A DNA stretch of 64,000 bases from Syngnathus acus (GCF_901709675.1 NC_051088.1:5171664-5235663), one strand, 5' to 3'; counted from the first letter of the stretch, positions 43,630-56,592 are shown. Numbers and translations: made by a program. Notes: a model not told the origin generated them from the letters alone.

Positions 43630-46600
43630 ATGCTGGCGTGTACAGAGATGATCACGATGTGTCTGCAGTCTGCCAAGCAGCAACACTTCAGCAAACAGCT
43701 GCAGCAGGAGTGTGACTATAACCACAACCGCACCGCATCCCTTTTCCACGATGTAAGTGCGCCTTTATCTTATTTGCGTATTTGTCATCATTGCATGTCT
43801 TACTGCTGTAGTCAAGGTCACTATTTATAGGTAAAAAATGTAAAGGGAAGAAGAAGATGTTGTCACCGCTGCTCATGGTGAATGGTGCAAATCCGTCAGA
43901 CTCCATTCATGTGGAGCTGATGAACAGCAGCCCCGTTACATAAGAACGGTGAGTTTAGGATGCTCGTTCACCGTATTTTGCATCGGGTGAAAATAGAGTC
44001 ACAATACCTCGTGTTTGAGGGGGCAATCTAAAACCTGGTTCAAGGTAACATCGCCTCAGCCCTGCATGCCTTCATGCCTCTGTTAAAAAAAGAAAAAGCT
44101 CCCACTTTCCATTATTCATCTTGCCTTGCACCCTGTTCTTTTTGTTACGATGTAAAATATGAACATGTCAATGCCCATGTATTGATATTACTGCATTTCA
44201 AATCTTCTTAGAGGGTTTGATGGCTGTCGATGATTTATGGAGGAGATGCTCGAGATAAAACAAACACATGACCGGCCATATTGAGTGAATGGCATCGTTT
44301 TGAGCTTCCACTAAAATGTAAATCCTCCCAGAAGCACGATTTTTTTTTTAAATTTGTAAACGACTCTCTTGACATAAACCTTGTTAGTATGGTCATTTAT
44401 GTATTCATAAATATTTGCCTGTTTTAGTCTACCGCCCACTAAACCCTTCCACTCATTTTGTATAGCATTTGTCCTCATTTTGGATGTGAGTGACCTGGAG
44501 CCCATTCCAGCTGACTCGAGCCAAGAGCACAGAGAACCGACATTCAAACCCCGAACCTCAGGACTCTGTTGCAGACGTGCTACCCACTAAGACGCAGTGC
44601 CACTGAGGCCATTTAAATATACATAAAAACTGTCCATTTCCCGGTGGTTTTTTTGTGAATTATTTTGTTTTGAATTTTTTCATTTTAAAAATTCAAGCAT
44701 ATGCGATTTGATTGGCTCTATCTGTAAAGGCATATAAAATTAAGATTGTTGGGCCTTGGCAAATTGTCTTTTGAGTTTGGGCTTGTTAGAGAGGGAGTGC
44801 AAACGAGCACACGAGAAGCCCTTAGCCACCCACATATGTCTTCCTACTTTCTATACGCCACACTTTGGGTTCTTCTTGAGATACGAACTCATCATTAGAG
44901 TCTGGCAGTTCTTTGTGTTTGCAATCATGCTACTTGAAACCCCTGTTGTTGGTTTCAATAGACTCACAGTCGTGTGGGGCTTAGGGTACTGTACAAATAT
45001 ATTGCACACTCATTTCTCCGGAGGCTGATGAAATCGTGCCTCTTCGATGCTGCCATACTCTCTCTCTTCTTGCTCCTGTGGTTTTGTTGTCTTCAATAGA
45101 GTCAGAAGTCATGTTCAGTGTCTCTAGGGAGGTGGCTGAGGGTTTTTTTTTTGTCAGTGTGTAAGCTTTTTAGATGATCTTCGTAAGCTCTGTGGGAGCA
45201 TCTCGCCTCCATCGACTGAAGCACAAAAGAGAAATGAGCATGTGAGCATTCGTCTTTGGAATTTGACAGAGAAAACTGCTGTAGGCATCTTTAAAAGGGT
45301 ACATTGGCACATTTTGAAGGTTTGCAGAGGACTGACAAGAATGGCGCAGCCTCCAGGTATCACGTCAACATCTTCTGAAAGTGCTTACATCGCTAAAACC
45401 GGTGTCAATGTCACAAACAAAAATGTCATAATAATGGTACCTTCTGTATATTTAGTGGGCAGCATGTATTTTTATTTTTTTTTACTACAAATAAGCTCTG
45501 TTGTAAAATATAATTTCAAAAAGGTGTTTTCTATGCCAGCAATGACAGTAACAGGCAGTATAATTAAACCATGTATGCCCTTTTTATAATTCATACAACA
45601 ATATTCATGTTAGAATAGATAGAGCCAGTTTCAAAGTGAGGTACATTTGTTTGTGATTGAGATGAGATTCTCATTATGCCATTGGGTATGTACTTTGTGT
45701 GAATGTATATATTTTTTTAGATCCTACTCTGTTTTCTTTATCTATATCATGAATACTATCTTCTCTTGTTGCAGATATTTCGCCGGGCAGACAAAAATGG
45801 TAAGAAAAAGCACATGACAAAGGCAAAATGTTTTTGCTATTCACACTCGCACCTCCATGTAATCACATTAATAAATGCTAAATGGTTGAGTGTTTTATGC
45901 ATTTAGTCTTCTCGGGAGGTTGGTAGTGTTACATAAGAACTCCCCTGTTAATAGTGCCAGCTTGTTGTGATGAGCTGCATATTTTAGACTTGAAGGAGTC
46001 TTTATATGGGAAAGGGATTTGGATGGGCTGATTTTGTTACACATCTACATTCAGAATGCTGCTTTTGGGCTAAAGACACATCCCAACTCAGTGGCATCAA
46101 TTAGCAGAATTACTTGTTTCCTTTGTTGTCACCCATTTTCATGACCACTCATTACTCAGCAGAGGCCACGTGGAAGAATCATTGGTGCCTCGAGCCCAAT
46201 AATTTTTAAAGAGCCTGTCATTGTATTTCCGAAGGTTTGCTAGTGACTCCAAACTCAGTTTTTTTTTTCCGAAGAATTCGTTCAAAGTTGCCCAGATGTT
46301 TGCCAACAATTTTAACAGTTGCAAACAGTTTTTCTATTTAACATTCAAAATTTCCTGCCGACAAGAAAAACTATTCGACTCCCGAAGACCACAATCAACA
46401 TCTCTCACGTTGTCATCCTCAGACTGCTCGAAAAACGTTTTTGACAAAAATGTAGAGTAGAAATTACAGATATCTATTTCCGCGAGTAAAAGTAAACAGT
46501 GACCAGAAAGGTTAATATTCATTTAATTAATTACAGGCATCTGAAACTTGTGCAAAAACACAACAGAAGTCTTCTTTTGGAAAGGGATTTTGGCTTCACT

Positions 46601-49600
46601 TGTGTAGCTGTCATACATTTTACACTTGTGTGACTTCTCAAGTCTGTTCATCTCGCCTTTGTTGGTTCCCTGCTGTGTGGAACAGAGGGAAGGTCAAACA
46701 AGAGAATGCAGTGGCTTGTTTGTGCAAGCTATCTTCACTTCGCAGCTTGTGGGTAAGTCGAGATGGAGATGCATCCTCCCCCTCAGTCAGCACTGAGTGG
46801 GATGCTCATCATTCGCTGGAAGCAGTGCACATTTTCTACATAATGAGGAGGTGTTTTGATAGCCGTATCAACACACTCGACGCACTGCTTCCCTACTGCA
46901 ATATTGAGAGTGGGGACTTGCGCCTTTCATACAAAACACAAGCTGGAAGCCTTTGTGCGTCTGCCAAGCATATCGCTGCAGGCAGATGAAAACCAAATCA
47001 GGACGTCATTCACATCTCTATCTGACTGACCAGCGTATTTATTTGATATGGGAATATCGTAAGTGTCAGACCCGCAATAGTTGGCAGACTACAATTGTTC
47101 AGTACTGTAACAAACAATTGTGTGAGGATGTTAAAAAGATTTAGTCACCAAACTGTCATTGTGATCTCAGTCTCAGTTCAGGGCAGAAGAGTAGGAGAAG
47201 ATGGTTCGACCAAGGGTTGGACTCACAAAATGTGTAGGCCACATATATCAAACAATCAAAGGGGACGGGGGGCACACAAGTACAGCCTTTCTTAACCACA
47301 AACTAGTTCATTGCGTGTCATCTGTAATTTCTAAGATGTTGTAAAGCGAGGACCCGCCTGTAATTTTTTACTACCTGTTTATGACTCACCCATTATTACA
47401 TCCTGACTGTCCAGCTAGGAACCATTATGAGTTATTGCTGCCTTGTATGATTTATGATTCCATTTAGAAAGCCTATCTCTGCCTGGTAAGATTAATGTTT
47501 TGGACTGCAGCTACAGTATATTTGGTGTTTATGAATCACGAGAACAGCTCTCAATGCGTCTTCTTGCCTCTTTTGTGAGGTACTGGTACTTCCTGAATGA
47601 TGGCTCTTTAAATAGGCACGATGTCGTGTGTATCAAATTTGCATATTCTGATCCTGGATCTCGAATGGAGATAATAACTGACAAGCACTTGATATAAAAT
47701 TGCATTCATGGGCTGCTGATTGTTGAAGTGTCGTGGCTACAAGGAGCAAGATGGACAGCTTACAGTCAGTATTGCCTGGTCTGCCACCATTTCGCTTTGA
47801 CAAGCGCTTGCGTAATGTGCTACCCGAGTGTTGTCCAACCTAGAATTGAACTTGGTGAGAATCAGATGGTGGAGAAAGGCTGTAGAATGAGTCACATCCA
47901 ATTTACTCCCGCATCTTACGGCACTGAATACATAGCAGATGCTCAAGGTTAAAATTAAGGATGAAAATATTCCATTTTTTATATATATATAATAGTGGTG
48001 GGTGGGTTTGGACCAATCTCGAGCCAAGTAAAAACTCGCAGTCCACATCAAACCTTGAACCATAACCTTTGGCAGAGAAATGAAATCTGCTGAAATGAAT
48101 AAAACCTGCAGCAAAAGAAACAAACATAGATTTTTAGGAGGGAAAAGAACATTTGAAATCACCGTAGGTGTAAAATGTAGCTTAAACAACACCATTGAAA
48201 TCATTTTGATTCTACATTGGCTTGTGGTAATAGCATCACATTTATTTTTTAGTACTCTTCAGTATTTGTTGACCAGCAAGTTTGTGATTTTGCCATTATC
48301 GCCTCCATTTTTATCATTAAAACAATAATGAAACACGCTGAAATGATTTTTTTTCCTGAAATCAGCTGAGCTTTCAGGAACAAACATGCATTATTAAAGA
48401 AACACATTTAAAGTCGCATAATGCGACTCACATTTATGCATCACTATAGAACTTGTTCTCATTTTGATGGTGGGTTTAAAATCACAATAGCCTATTTTCC
48501 CATTTGCACAGCTTTGAAATCATTTTGTGTCTGCAATGCAAATTGTGTCTGCTCACTACCTTTGATTGTCACTCACACATGATTAAAAACTAAGTGATAA
48601 AGCTATGAACATGTTTGCTCCCCAATTGTTGAATGCACTTCCGTTTGAGCTAAGAATACTCTCTTTTTAAAAAAAAGTGAAAAATGATTTGTTTATTTTG
48701 ATTTGTTATATGATACCGGTGTGTTTTTGTGTGTCGGTATTTTAATCATATAACTCTTTGTCTTTTCAAAAGTTTTCAACACATTCTGGTCGGTGTATTG
48801 AAAATCGGGTTAGTGAAAAAGAAAACTTCTAAAACTTGTTTCATGTAGAGAGATCAAAAAGCCTTTAATTGTTTTTCACATTTATGATACTACAGTGTAA
48901 CCCATTATCTCTTTAAGTAAACTTCAATATTATGCCTTTTCTAAAAAAAAGAGATGGGATTTTTGTTGTTGATGCTGGCCTGGGAATAAACATCACGCCA
49001 GTCAAACACAATTTTTTTTTTTTACAAAACAGCATCATGTCTGCATTGTTTGTTGGCAGCAAGTCCAAACTGCGCTGATCAACTAACAGATGATTTATTG
49101 GGTGCTCGGACCCAGCAGACAGAATTCTACTAGTAGAAGCAAGAATCCTGAGACAGGAAATACGACAGCGAGATCTTGTTGCCGTGTGTAGTTAGCCAGC
49201 TAGTGAGATTCAAATTGGCTCTCACCCCACTGAGATGCTGCCTCTTACATATTCCTTTTGTGTTTATTCACTCCAGCCTAATTGACCCGTGCTGCACGGT
49301 TAACTAAGTAACTAAGTAACCCGATCTTACGTGCTTTCAGATGACGGGAAGCTTTCCTTGGAGGAGTTCCAGTCATACTTCAATGATGGTGTCCTCACAA
49401 ACGAGCAGATGCAGGAGCTTTATCGCTCCATCGACAGGCAAAATGCAGAGTGAGCTCTTCTTGGTTTTGCCATCTGTAGTGTGTTTTGCAGCCCATCTGC
49501 CACTTAAATATTCATTAAATCGAGATTATGTCCGTGATACATATACGCCTCCCTTCTTGCATTTAAAGCCAAATGTGAAGTTTGCGACGGATTAATTAAA

Positions 49601-52600
49601 GATTAAAGTCCCAATGTTTGTCACACACACATCTGGGTGTGGTGAAATTTGTCCTCTGCATTTAACCCATCCCCATGTGATTTTAATCCATCCCCTGGGG
49701 GAGAGGGGAGCAGTGAGCAACAGCGGTGCCGCCCTCGGGAATCATTTGGTGATCTAACCTCCCAATTCCAACCCTTAATGCTGAGTGCCAAGCAGGGAGG
49801 CAATGGGTCCCATTTTTATAGTCTTTGGTATGACCCGGCCGGGGTTTGAACCCACAACCTTCCAGTCTCAGGGCGGACACTCTACCACTAGGCCACTGAG
49901 CTGGGACGGATGAACAACGGCCTCAAGTAGCGCTGTACTTAGTAGATGGTATGAGACAATAATGTACCATCAAGCAGTGATACATTTTGGATCTTATTCG
50001 ATTGTGCAGGTGTACCCAATAAATTGTCTGCGGTGTAAGAATTGATCTAATATATCAGTGAGCTCAATTGTAATGGCATTTGCCTTCTCTGTTCCCCCAT
50101 AGCAACATGGACATCGACAAACTGTCAGGTGCAATTTTTTGTGGTCTTTCTAATTCTCACAATAACCTTTGAGTCTGCATGTTGGCGTTATTCCAATCAC
50201 TCAGCACATTACAAATACACGTCCTTTTTCCAGAGTACTTCAGTCCCCATGTGGGGGAATACATCAACGTGCTGTCTGCGCTTGAGAAGTTAAATGTGGC
50301 TATTTTAAAGGCAATGGATAAAACTAAAGAGGTGGGTGACTTAAATATTTGCGCATATTAGACATGTGTGTACTGTATGGACTGAAGCATTGGGGTATAA
50401 TGGATGATGTAACCATAATAACATAATAACCCTACCCACCATGCAGGAGTATCAAGGCTCTTCTGTGCTGGGTCAGTTTGTGACGCGCTTCCTGCTCAGG
50501 GAGACCTCCACCCAGCTGCAGTCCCTGCAATCATCACTAGACTGCGCCATGGAGGCTGTCCATGACCAAGGCTGCACAAACAGAAGGTCAGTGAAAAAGC
50601 CTGAGGACCTACCTATCCAGAGGGTCTCCAAACGTCCGGCCCGACGCATCCAGAAGAACATGTGTCTCTCTCCTACGGACCCTTACTCTGGCATGCTGAC
50701 CACAGGTAGGGCCCACCACCCTCATTAAACTGTTGAATTACTGGTGACAAACAGGAATGCATACAAGTTCAGAACTGTGTGGATGTTGTCTTGCAGGGGT
50801 CAGTGTGGAGTCCGACTACCACTGGGGATCCCAAGTTGACCAACTGGAGCAGCTCATAGACAAGCTGGAGTGTGAGGTTTGTAAAGAATGTACTGTTGAT
50901 AGTTTAGTGACAACTCTGTGCCAATTCCCCAAACTTTTGCCAGACAGAATTTGTGGGTCACAGTCAAGTACAACTTAAACATACATAATGAATAATAGGT
51001 CTTCTGCCCCACCCAGCAGTATAGGTACGGGGAAAGTCAGCAGGAACGGTCAGACTGACACACACTAAACAAATTGCATAAGAAAAGTCTCTGTCCTATG
51101 AGAATTTCACAATTTAATCACAACCAATCTAATAATAGGCATTATAGACTGTTAGCACTGGCAGAGCTAGAGGGGGAGCTGTGGAGGCACTGCCCCACCC
51201 CCACTCCCTGTAGAGAACGTATAATGAATATTTATCGCGTTATCTGAAGAATTTTGGGGGTTTGCAATTAAAATGTTGTTGGTGGACCCCTTGATATAGC
51301 CAGGGCCCCTTCTGTGACCACTGACTGTTAGAAGTGGCAAATAACCAATGAAAACAGATTTTTTCAACAGCATTTTTACAAAAAGCACATTTTATTGGCT
51401 GACGGAACACAACAAAACCCAAAGACACATACTGTATTAGTTTACATGCCACCACTCTCATAATGACATTTCTTTATTTTTGCCATGTGCAGATTATTTG
51501 AATCTGTGATGGTCAAAGCGTTGTGTCTGGCTGTCGTGCAAATTATAATAGTGCTGCCGCTTGTGGATGACTCACCTATCTCCGCTCCCACCTTCAGAGT
51601 CCACATCTTGAACCTCTCAAAGAAGACACTCTGGCGGGGACATATAAATCGGTGAGTCAGCCTGTCTTTTTGGCTCACTCTTTTACATACAGTGCCAAAA
51701 GTAACAATAGGTTTTAATCCTACCTTCCAATTACAGCATTGTTGCCATGTGATGTGGCAATCTGTTGTTGCCATAGTGACCCCATGTTACACTCTTTAAT
51801 GTTCTATGACCTGACCAGCCATAACATTAGTTAACGAACATTTGTGCTAATTTGGGCAAAAACAATGAATTGATAATATCGATGAACATTTTCGATATTT
51901 AAAATGTCAATTTGGTAATCTGATTGTTTTGCTTGCTGCCCATCAAGAACATCCTCCTGGTCCAAAGACAAATGTCAGTGAAGGAGTGTGATGTGGAACG
52001 ATTCCAGAATGCTCTGAAGATTTACACAGAATCCAGCAGCGGACAGCAAAACAACTTACAGTCGGTCTCATGGTGTATTTTCCTACCTCGCTTTAACACC
52101 GCAGCCTTTTTCACCTGTCGTTCTCCCTTCTTTTTTCTCTCTCAAGCATTTCAGTCCAGAACCTGCCTGACAGATCATGCTTTATCATGTATGAATTTTG
52201 GCAGGATCGTCTCTCCTGGATGAGGTGAAGAGCAAAACCACACATAAAATAAAAAGGAAGGAGTCTTTTCAAAGTGCGGCGGTAATGCGTCTCTTTTGTG
52301 TCTTCCCTCATAGCTTCCTGCAGTCGCCCATAAGTAAAACGTTCCAGCGCTGCATTATTGACTCACTGGAGGAGCAAGAGATCGTCTCTACCATGCTCCT
52401 TCCAGGTAATCTAAAATGATGACAAACACTTATAAATAACATTCATTTACTGAACCCGCTGCCGTAGTGAAACAGCATTTAATTGCCCAGCCTGTCACTG
52501 TATGTCAATGGCATACTTGATAGAAAAGCAGATTTTTGTAGTAGATACAAAATATTTTTTGGATCAATTAAGTTAAATTGGATGGTACCTGATCTTTCAC

Positions 52601-52818
52601 TTGTATCATGCTTTTCCACCTTCGAAGTGCTTTCTACTGACTTCCTCATTCATCTACTGACGCAGCATGGATAATTATCATGGATCATACGTATATTTTG
52701 ACGAATGCATGAGAAAGACATGCATGTTATTAGATCACATGAGAATTATTTTAAATTGTGACAAATATTATAAATGGTTTTGTCTTCAGCTTCCTGGTGG
52801 ATTATGAACAACAACTGA
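43630..52818 (+). CDS. N-terminal EF-hand calcium-binding protein (NECAB family, NECAB1-like)
   Basis: Neuronal-type calcium-binding protein with an N-terminal EF-hand pair, a central coiled coil and a C-terminal ABM (monooxygenase-like) domain. Twelve exons, 43630-43752, 45775-45799, 49341-49449, 50103-50128, 50234-50331, 50447-50705, 50797-50876, 51598-51651, 51948-52060, 52147-52224, 52314-52405 and 52790-52818, join in frame into 361 residues (human NECAB1 about 351). EF-hand 1 is canonical (DKNDDGKLSLEE, residues 47-58). EF-hand 2 (DRQNADNMDIDK) lacks the position-12 glutamate and probably does not bind calcium. Other family blocks are QFVTRFLLRET, QVDQLEQLIDKLE, LLVQRQMSV, FIMYEFWQDRLSW and the end MLLPASWWIMNNN. 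That C-terminus is closest to NECAB1 among the human paralogues as I recall them. The adjacent slc7a5-like gene would instead fit NECAB2 (both on human 16q), so the paralogue is left open. The short N-terminus is gene-specific. Confidence 0.92.
44470..44605 (+). repeat. Dispersed repeat remnant in NECAB intron 1
   Basis: Diverged segment with 'ctggagcccattccagctga' and 'aaccccgaacctcaggac', resembling the 3' part of a common fish repeat seen elsewhere in the window. The remaining intron 1 (43753-45774) shows nothing recognisable. Confidence 0.4.
49594..49907 (-). mobile_element. tRNA-derived SINE in NECAB intron 3
   Basis: On the minus strand the element starts with a tRNA-like head: A-box-like 'TGGCCTAGTGGTAGAGTGTC' (49893-49874) and B-box 'GGTTCAAACCC' (49855-49845), the two internal RNA polymerase III promoter parts. 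A body and an AT-rich 3' end with 'ggtgtggtgaaatttgtcc' on the plus strand follow leftward. Length about 310 bp. The head resembles a tRNA with a variable arm but is not an intact tRNA gene. It lies in the intron between exons 49341-49449 and 50103-50128. Confidence 0.82.
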
Positions 52819-54308
52819 CGGCGCAACGCTTCGGCACGAATGAAAAAAAGGGTTATTGTTGTTGTTTGCTGTTGCTCTTTTCTGTAAATTCTGATTAAGG
52901 CATGATGGCCAGAAGAGATACGCTTCAAGGTACATAAAAGGACTTGAATAGAATTTAATGCAATATTTGATGATGCAATCAGCATCAGTGCTGATGTTGA
53001 TGTGGCACTTTTCTTAGACCTGATTTAATCGAGGCACAGAAAATTGGGAGGAGTAAAAACAATTGCATGATCCTTATACCTACCGATCTCTCCATATATT
53101 TTAAGTAGATAAAATGTCAATGCAACAAAAACAGCTCATTCATCACCCCCTCAATACAAATATCGACAGAAAGATTAAATAACACGTTAATTCATTTCCT
53201 TTTGTCCTCGTTGTGATGTTGTGCGCTGATGTCTCCTTAACTAGCTCTCAGCTTTCTGCTGGTGGGGATAAAGAAACTCCTCGTCTAGACTCAATAATAA
53301 AAATGTGTAATGTGATATATACAGTATGTAATACTAAAATGGTCCAACTAAACTTCTCTGCCACTCTTGCACTTTAGTAAACCTGGACCTACATGTATTT
53401 GTTCAAAAATATACGTCCAGTACATTTATTCTAGACTGTAAAAGTATTTTCAACAAGAATTTCACTTTAAGTAGAATATCAACAGTCAAACCAAATCACA
53501 TGAATGTCAAATGACACTATTTTACATGCATACACCATGCAGGCAGAAGACACACACGAGACGTTTTTTGTGTGATGATGCAAGAGAATAGATGTCCATT
53601 ATGTACAATCGTCAGATGTAAGTAGCGTAGTTGAAGATACACTAAGTTCATGTATAGCGTAATGGTTACTCCTTATGAAATGTGACAAACAAGCATTCTC
53701 ACGGTCCATGCATGAAACGTCACAGAAGAGTAAGCAATGCATGGGCTGTTCACCCACTTTTTCCCCTTTAGCAATAATGTGAATTTGGTATGTGTTATAT
53801 GTTATATTTGTTTTCAGGCATGCAATAAAATGAATGACATGCACAAAGTGTTCCACTGGTCACATTAATATTTTTTTTAATCAGATGTATAATTGCATTC
53901 TGTGGTAGTAATGCACTCTGGTTTTCGAAGAAATGTTATTTAAAAAGTAACGATAAAAAAACAGACTTCATTTTCTCAAAAAATTATTTTACTTTTTTTG
54001 GGACAATACAGCAGTATAGAAATACTGCATTAAAAGGATCAAATTTATATGCCACACGCATACTGTTATTCATAATAATATAATCTAATAATAACATTAT
54101 TAATAATAATAATAATAATAAGCTAATAAGAAGGCTTATGTCAAATGTGACACATTGGTTTTAAAAGACAAATGGAAAAAAGGAATGCTAATTTCACAGG
54201 TTATGAATAATTTGGGTCAAGAAAATAAACAAACATAAAACAATTCTCACGATGTATACATTTAGAGGTTGATATACACAAGGGTAGATAGGTATTTTAC
54301 TTTAAGAT

Positions 54309-54939
54309 GAAATAGAATAGAATAGAATAGATCTTTATTGTCATTGTCACATGTACAACGAAATTTAAAAAGTGCCAACCGATCCGCGCATGCGATAAAA
54401 AATATATAGAATAAATAGAATAAAAAGATAAAAAAACAAGCTAAAAACCCACAGAAGAACATACACAGACATAATCATTTACGTTTAGCTGCATTCAATG
54501 TGACTACCGCTGTAGGGTAAAAACTGTTGGCGAATCTGCTAGTCCTCGACCTAATTAATCTGTAGCGTCTGCCTGATGGCAACAGTTCGAAAAGGGAGTG
54601 GCCAGGGTGGGAAGTGTCCTTCAGAATGTTCTGTGTTTTTTTGAGACAGCGGGTTCTGTGTAGGTCTTCCAGTGTGGGGAGAGGGCAGCCAATGATCTTC
54701 TGTGCTGTGTTGATGACCCCTTGGAGCTTTTTCCTCTGAGCAGCAGTGCAGCTGGAGTACCAAACACATATACAGTACGTTAAAGTGCTTTCTATGGAGC
54801 AGCGATAGAAGGACACCAGCAGTCTCCGTGTAATGCTGTGCCTCCTCAGCACCCTTAAAAAGTAGAGTCTCTGTTGGGCCTTTTTAAGCAGCTCAGAGGT
54901 GTTCACGCCCCTGAACAATGAACAAAATAATGGAAACAT
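54309..54939 (-). mobile_element. 3' end of an L2-like non-LTR retrotransposon (LINE)
   Basis: On the minus strand an open frame (54939-54475) encodes the C-terminal part of a LINE reverse-transcriptase polyprotein: blocks LLKKAQQRLYFLRVLRRH, VSFYRCSIESTLTYCICVWY, KKLQGVINTAQKIIGCPLP and LFELLPSGRRYRLIRSRTSR. It is followed by a 3' UTR ending in 'tgacaataaagatc' and a run of tattc pentamers (54309-54331), the usual end of fish L2-type elements. The 5' part is missing, as is normal for 5'-truncated LINE insertions. The frame is open over 154 residues, so the insertion is not very old, but it cannot be active alone. Confidence 0.88.
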
Positions 54940-54984
54940 TTGGATCTATAGCCTAATATAGATTACATTAACAAGTACAGTAGT

Positions 54985-55880
54985 AAAAGTGGGAGGAGAG
55001 TAGTCTGAATTAGGTTCTGGAGTCGTGCTCCACCTCATCCATCGAGCTCATATGCCAGCCGCGAGTCGTTCCAAGTTGAACGTGCGTCGCATCCACTTGG
55101 AGCAGGAACGCCCTCAAGCTTCCCTTGCTATAACTGCACAGTAGGGATGGGCGGATCGATACCAAAATATCGATATATCGATCCAGGCTGCTCATTTTTG
55201 AGTATCGATCTCCCTAGCTAAAATATCGATACTTACAATTATTTAATTATATTTTTCCTCATTTTTTTCTGCTCCAATTTGACGACTTGCACTCGTGCTA
55301 GCACTACTTTTCCTTCCGCCTGCTGCACCGGCGTGTCCTGCTCTGCTCTGCTCCCGCCCCCTTTTCTCACAAGCCAAGCCCTCCTCCTCCGCCCCCCCCC
55401 GTTCCAATCCAAACAAACACAAACAAGCATGGCCACGGCGGCGGCCCAGTCCGAACGCAAGAGAAGTCTGGTTTGGGGATATTATATTTTACTTAATAAC
55501 GAGGCAAAATGTGAAATATGTCACAAAACAATTAAATATTGTGGCAACACCACAAACTTGGTTAATAATTCATGTACATGACGTAATACTTTTTTCTACA
55601 AAATTCAATAGATGACTCTCCAAGAGCAAGTATCATTTGCAGTGAAACACCTGCTGTAGTATACAAATGTGCAGGTCAATAGTCACATGTAAGGCACAAA
55701 ATATTGATGCAGCATGCCACTGCATTTAAAAAAAAAATTTGGCGGGAAATTACACTTCCGGTATCGATATCGGATCGATATCGGGTATTTTGGGCAGGAA
55801 ATACTTGGTATCGGATCGATTCCAAAATCATTGGTATCGCCCATCCCTACTGCACAGTGACCCGTGTTTTCTGGTGGCTC
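54985..55880 (+). repeat. Unclassified duplicated block, copy 1 (interrupted by a hAT element)
   Basis: 54985-55141 matches 59622-59785 closely: 'aaaagtgggaggagagtagt', 'ggagtcgtgctccacctcat' and 'catatgccagccgcgag' occur in both. The match resumes after the inserted element: 'gtgacccgtgttttctggtgg' at 55857-55877 corresponds to 'ggtgacca...tttctggtga' in copy 2. The family is unknown to me. Confidence 0.75.
55142..55849 (+). mobile_element. hAT-family element with BED-finger remnant and 8-bp target duplication
   Basis: A 708-bp element whose ends are TAGGGATGGGCGgATCGATACC and, inverted at the right, TAGGGATGGGCGATACC. It is flanked on both sides by a perfect 8-bp direct repeat CTGCACAG (55134-55141 and 55850-55857), the target-site length of hAT transposons. 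Inside, 55429-55581 begins with ATGGCCACGGCGGCG and reads ERKRSLVWGYY...AKCEICHKTIKYCGNTTNL, the start of a BED zinc finger as found at the N-terminus of hAT transposases, then stops. The catalytic part is deleted, so it is non-autonomous. It interrupts copy 1 of the duplicated block. Confidence 0.88.
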
Positions 55881-56592
55881 TAGTGATGTGCATTCCAGTT
55901 ATTTTAAGTGAACTGAATCTTTAGAATCAGTTCACTCAAAAGATTCGTTCAAACGAATCGTTCAACGAATGGTCACCCCCCACACTGATTCGTTTTTTTC
56001 CTTCGTTTTTTCTTAACTTCAATAACACACAACTAAGCAATACACCACAAAAAACAATCAAGTAAACACACGGTAATGTCGACAACGGCAACGCACAAAT
56101 TTTTCTCTATATTACAACATCCCGTGGCAACAGCATATACATCAAACAATACAACACCGCCCCCCCCTTAAAAAAATATTATATATAATAATAATAATTG
56201 GGTCGGGTAATTCACACATTACTTTCTATAATACAATACCTACACACTGATCCTTTGGAAACAGTCTCTCACCCGGTCGTGAACGGGAAGTTGCTTCACT
56301 GACTCGTTTCGTTCGTGAACGGGAAAATACGTCACGGAGTCGTAAAGTCCCTCCTCCATCTATCGCTCGCTGTGATTAGTCGTTCGCGACGATTCACGAG
56401 TGAGTGACAGACAGCGTTGCTGCTATACCAGCCAACACACGTTATGCCGACATTGATGTTTTAAGTTTTTATTTGTTGGGTTGTAGTTGATGGTGTTATT
56501 ATACCGAAAGTGTTAGGAAGTGATTCGTTCACTCTTGGTCACTGAATAGATTCGTGCTTCTGAACGAATCGTTCACTCACGAGCCAACACTA
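55879..56592. mobile_element. Probable second hAT-like element ('gaacgaatcgttc' ends)
   Basis: Begins TAGTGATGTGCATTCC and ends, read inverted, TAGTGTTGGCTCGTGAG. Both ends carry palindromic 'cgaatcgttc' motifs and 'gttcgtgaacgggaa' occurs inside, a pattern familiar from fish hAT elements. No 8-bp target duplication is visible at these borders, so the limits are uncertain and the element may be rearranged. Confidence 0.45.

Noticed and set aside
46600-46989. 129-residue open frame in a NECAB intron
   Set aside because: No homology, and it is skipped by the in-frame NECAB model.
47737-48204. 155-residue open frame on the minus strand in a NECAB intron
   Set aside because: Low-complexity hydrophobic translation of AT-rich DNA without homology or splice sites.
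49845-49893. tRNA gene
   Set aside because: The A and B boxes are present, but the sequence continues as a SINE body and the cloverleaf is not complete.
54475-54939. Host protein-coding gene
   Set aside because: The translation is the C-terminal part of a LINE polyprotein and is followed by the LINE 3' tail.
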